From Moraxellaceae bacterium UBA2477 (GTDB taxonomy: Bacteria; Pseudomonadota; Gammaproteobacteria; Pseudomonadales; Moraxellaceae), in the NCBI GenBank assembly GCA_002342025.1, contig DDPD01000010.1, positions 1 to 15,397 on the forward strand: 15,397 nucleotides of DNA, read 5' to 3'. A model generated the notes under the pieces. The model ran no database searches, was not told where the DNA came from, and saw nothing but the letters and a program-made list of their open reading frames with translations. The position numbers and the translations under genes are program-made. Below are positions 14,536 through 15,397 of this stretch, one piece after another; position 1 is the first letter of the stretch; each line of letters starts with the position of its first letter.

Positions 14536-15045
14536 ATGAGCCTCGCCAAACCCGTTTCCGCCAGCGCCGTCACCGATCAGGTCTATTGGGTATTTCCCAA
14601 CGACTTAAACGCGAATGACACCGTTTTTGGCGGCATGATCATGGCGCAAATGGACAGGCTTTGTGCGGTAGTGGCGTGCCGTCATAGTGATCAGATTTGT
14701 GTCACGGCCAGCGTCGATGCCGTGCACTTTTTGGCGCCGGCAAAGCGGGGCGATGTGTTGATTTTTGCCGCTGCGGTGAATCAAGTCTGGCGCTCATCCC
14801 TCGAAGTGGGCTGTCGCGTTGATGCACAGGCCATCAATGGAGAGCGCAGACATATTCTCTCGGCGTACCTGACCTTTGTCTCGGTAGATGAGGCCAATAA
14901 ACCCAGCCCTGTGCCAGGGCTCATCACCCAAACCAGCGAGGAAGCTCGACGCGCAGGGGAAGCCGATTTGCGCCGAAGCCAGCGCCTGCGCCACGCCGAA
15001 GAGCTGAAAGCGTTCCGCGTGCAGGCACAGCAACAGCAGCAGTAA
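14536..15045 (+). CDS. YciA-like acyl-CoA thioesterase (hotdog ACOT domain)
   Basis: 169 residues: one hotdog domain of the cytosolic acyl-CoA hydrolase group, then a charged helical tail ending in five glutamines. The active-site region NDLNANDTVFGGMIMAQMDRLCAVVA has the FGG turn and Asp40 typical of YciA/ACOT proteins. TASVDAVHFLAPAKRGDVL is the second family signature. It hydrolyses acyl-CoA thioesters; the chain-length preference cannot be read. It starts 3 bases after the regulator stop, with GGA at the end of that gene as a weak Shine-Dalgarno sequence, so the two are probably co-transcribed. The Gln/Arg-rich tail is probably lineage-specific. Its stop is 1 base from the convergent rpiA stop. 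Confidence 0.88.
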   Translation: MSLAKPVSASAVTDQVYWVFPNDLNANDTVFGGMIMAQMDRLCAVVACRHSDQICVTASVDAVHFLAPAKRGDVLIFAAAVNQVWRSSLEVGCRVDAQAINGERRHILSAYLTFVSVDEANKPSPVPGLITQTSEEARRAGEADLRRSQRLRHAEELKAFRVQAQQQQQ

Positions 15046-15046
15046 G

Positions 15047-15397
15047 TCAGCGGGTAATGGTTTTCACACCGGCACTGCCGCCAAGCAACAAAACATCGGC
15101 TGGTCGCCGCGCAAACAGCCCATTGCAGACCACACCCACGAGATTATTTAAGTGAGTCTCTAACTCCACTGGGTTGCGAATATCCAGACCGTAGGTGTCG
15201 AGAATGACGTTGCCGTTGTCGGTCACAAAGCCATTGCGATAGACCGGGCTACCACCCAACTTCACTAGCTCGCGGGCAATCATTGAGCGGGCCATGGGAA
15301 TGACCTCAATGGGCAGTGGAAATGTGCCAAGTTGACTCACCCATTTGCTGTCGTCGGCGATGCATACAAACGTGTCTGCCAGCGCCGCCACGATTTT
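15047..15397 (-). CDS. rpiA: Ribose-5-phosphate isomerase A, C-terminal part (5' end outside the window)
   Basis: 116 residues of the C-terminal half of RpiA, which interconverts ribose-5-phosphate and ribulose-5-phosphate in the pentose phosphate pathway. Conserved segments are FVCIADDSKWVSQLG (phosphate-binding DDSK), FPLPIEVIPMARS, LVKLGGSPVYRNGFVTDNGN, VVCNGLFARRPADVLLLGG and GVKTI. The catalytic Asp, Glu and Lys residues lie upstream of the visible part. The frame is open through base 15397, so the gene continues beyond the window edge. Confidence 0.96.
   Translation of the reverse strand, partial: KIVAALADTFVCIADDSKWVSQLGTFPLPIEVIPMARSMIARELVKLGGSPVYRNGFVTDNGNVILDTYGLDIRNPVELETHLNNLVGVVCNGLFARRPADVLLLGGSAGVKTITR

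Noticed and set aside
1..15397. CRISPR arrays, insertion sequences, rRNA or integrase genes
   Set aside because: No regularly spaced repeats, transposase-like frames or rRNA sequence were seen on either strand.

Overview
The window carries conserved housekeeping genes of a gammaproteobacterium plus a variable block. The order hemB, ppk, ppx (opposite strand), trxA, rho is the one I know from Pseudomonas and related Gammaproteobacteria. The YheS-like and YigI-like genes, a Mg-type HemB without the zinc cysteines, and a 419-residue Rho fit this. GC content is moderate. I cannot name a genus from the sequence alone.

Layout. 1-570: the 3' end of an ABC-F ATPase gene (yheS-like), convergent with a yigI-type thioesterase gene (574-1068, minus). 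1188-4354: hemB then polyphosphate kinase ppk. 4387-5892 (minus): exopolyphosphatase ppx, convergent with ppk; a long inverted repeat at their junction has the ppx stop codon in its loop. 5893-6036: the divergent ppx/trxA control region, with an 11-bp perfect dyad just upstream of an extended -10 box. 6037-7818: thioredoxin and Rho, separated by a hairpin and a C-rich, G-poor rho leader. 7836-7872: a strong hairpin after rho. 7919-7995: tRNA-Arg(CCG).

8126-11352: a two-gene secreted module. The first gene encodes a lipoprotein copper-radical oxidase of the galactose/glyoxal oxidase type, with every residue of the Cu/Cys-Tyr active site in place. The second starts on the last base of the first gene's stop codon. 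It encodes an exported protein made of two copies of one domain, and its predicted mature N-terminus is histidine. This pair is the best candidate here for an undescribed system.

11341-14532: a sulfane-sulfur/sulfide module. Five tightly packed minus-strand genes encode two half-size YeeE/YedE membrane proteins, an ETHE1-type persulfide dioxygenase, a TauE/SafE exporter and a DUF442 phosphatase/sulfurtransferase-like protein. A divergent CsoR/FrmR-family repressor gene faces them across an RcnR/FrmR-like operator (TACT-GGGGGT-AGTA on the minus strand). The regulator has Cys35 and Cys59, not the usual CstR cysteine spacing. The likely logic: sulfur species relieve repression, the YeeE-type proteins move thiosulfate or sulfane sulfur, the dioxygenase makes sulfite from glutathione persulfide, and TauE exports it. 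No sulfide:quinone reductase is present in the window.

14536-15397: a YciA-like acyl-CoA thioesterase coupled to the regulator gene, then the C-terminal part of rpiA on the minus strand. No CRISPR array, insertion sequence or rRNA was seen. No gene-free stretch exceeds 300 bases; the longest is the roughly 190-base trxA-rho leader.
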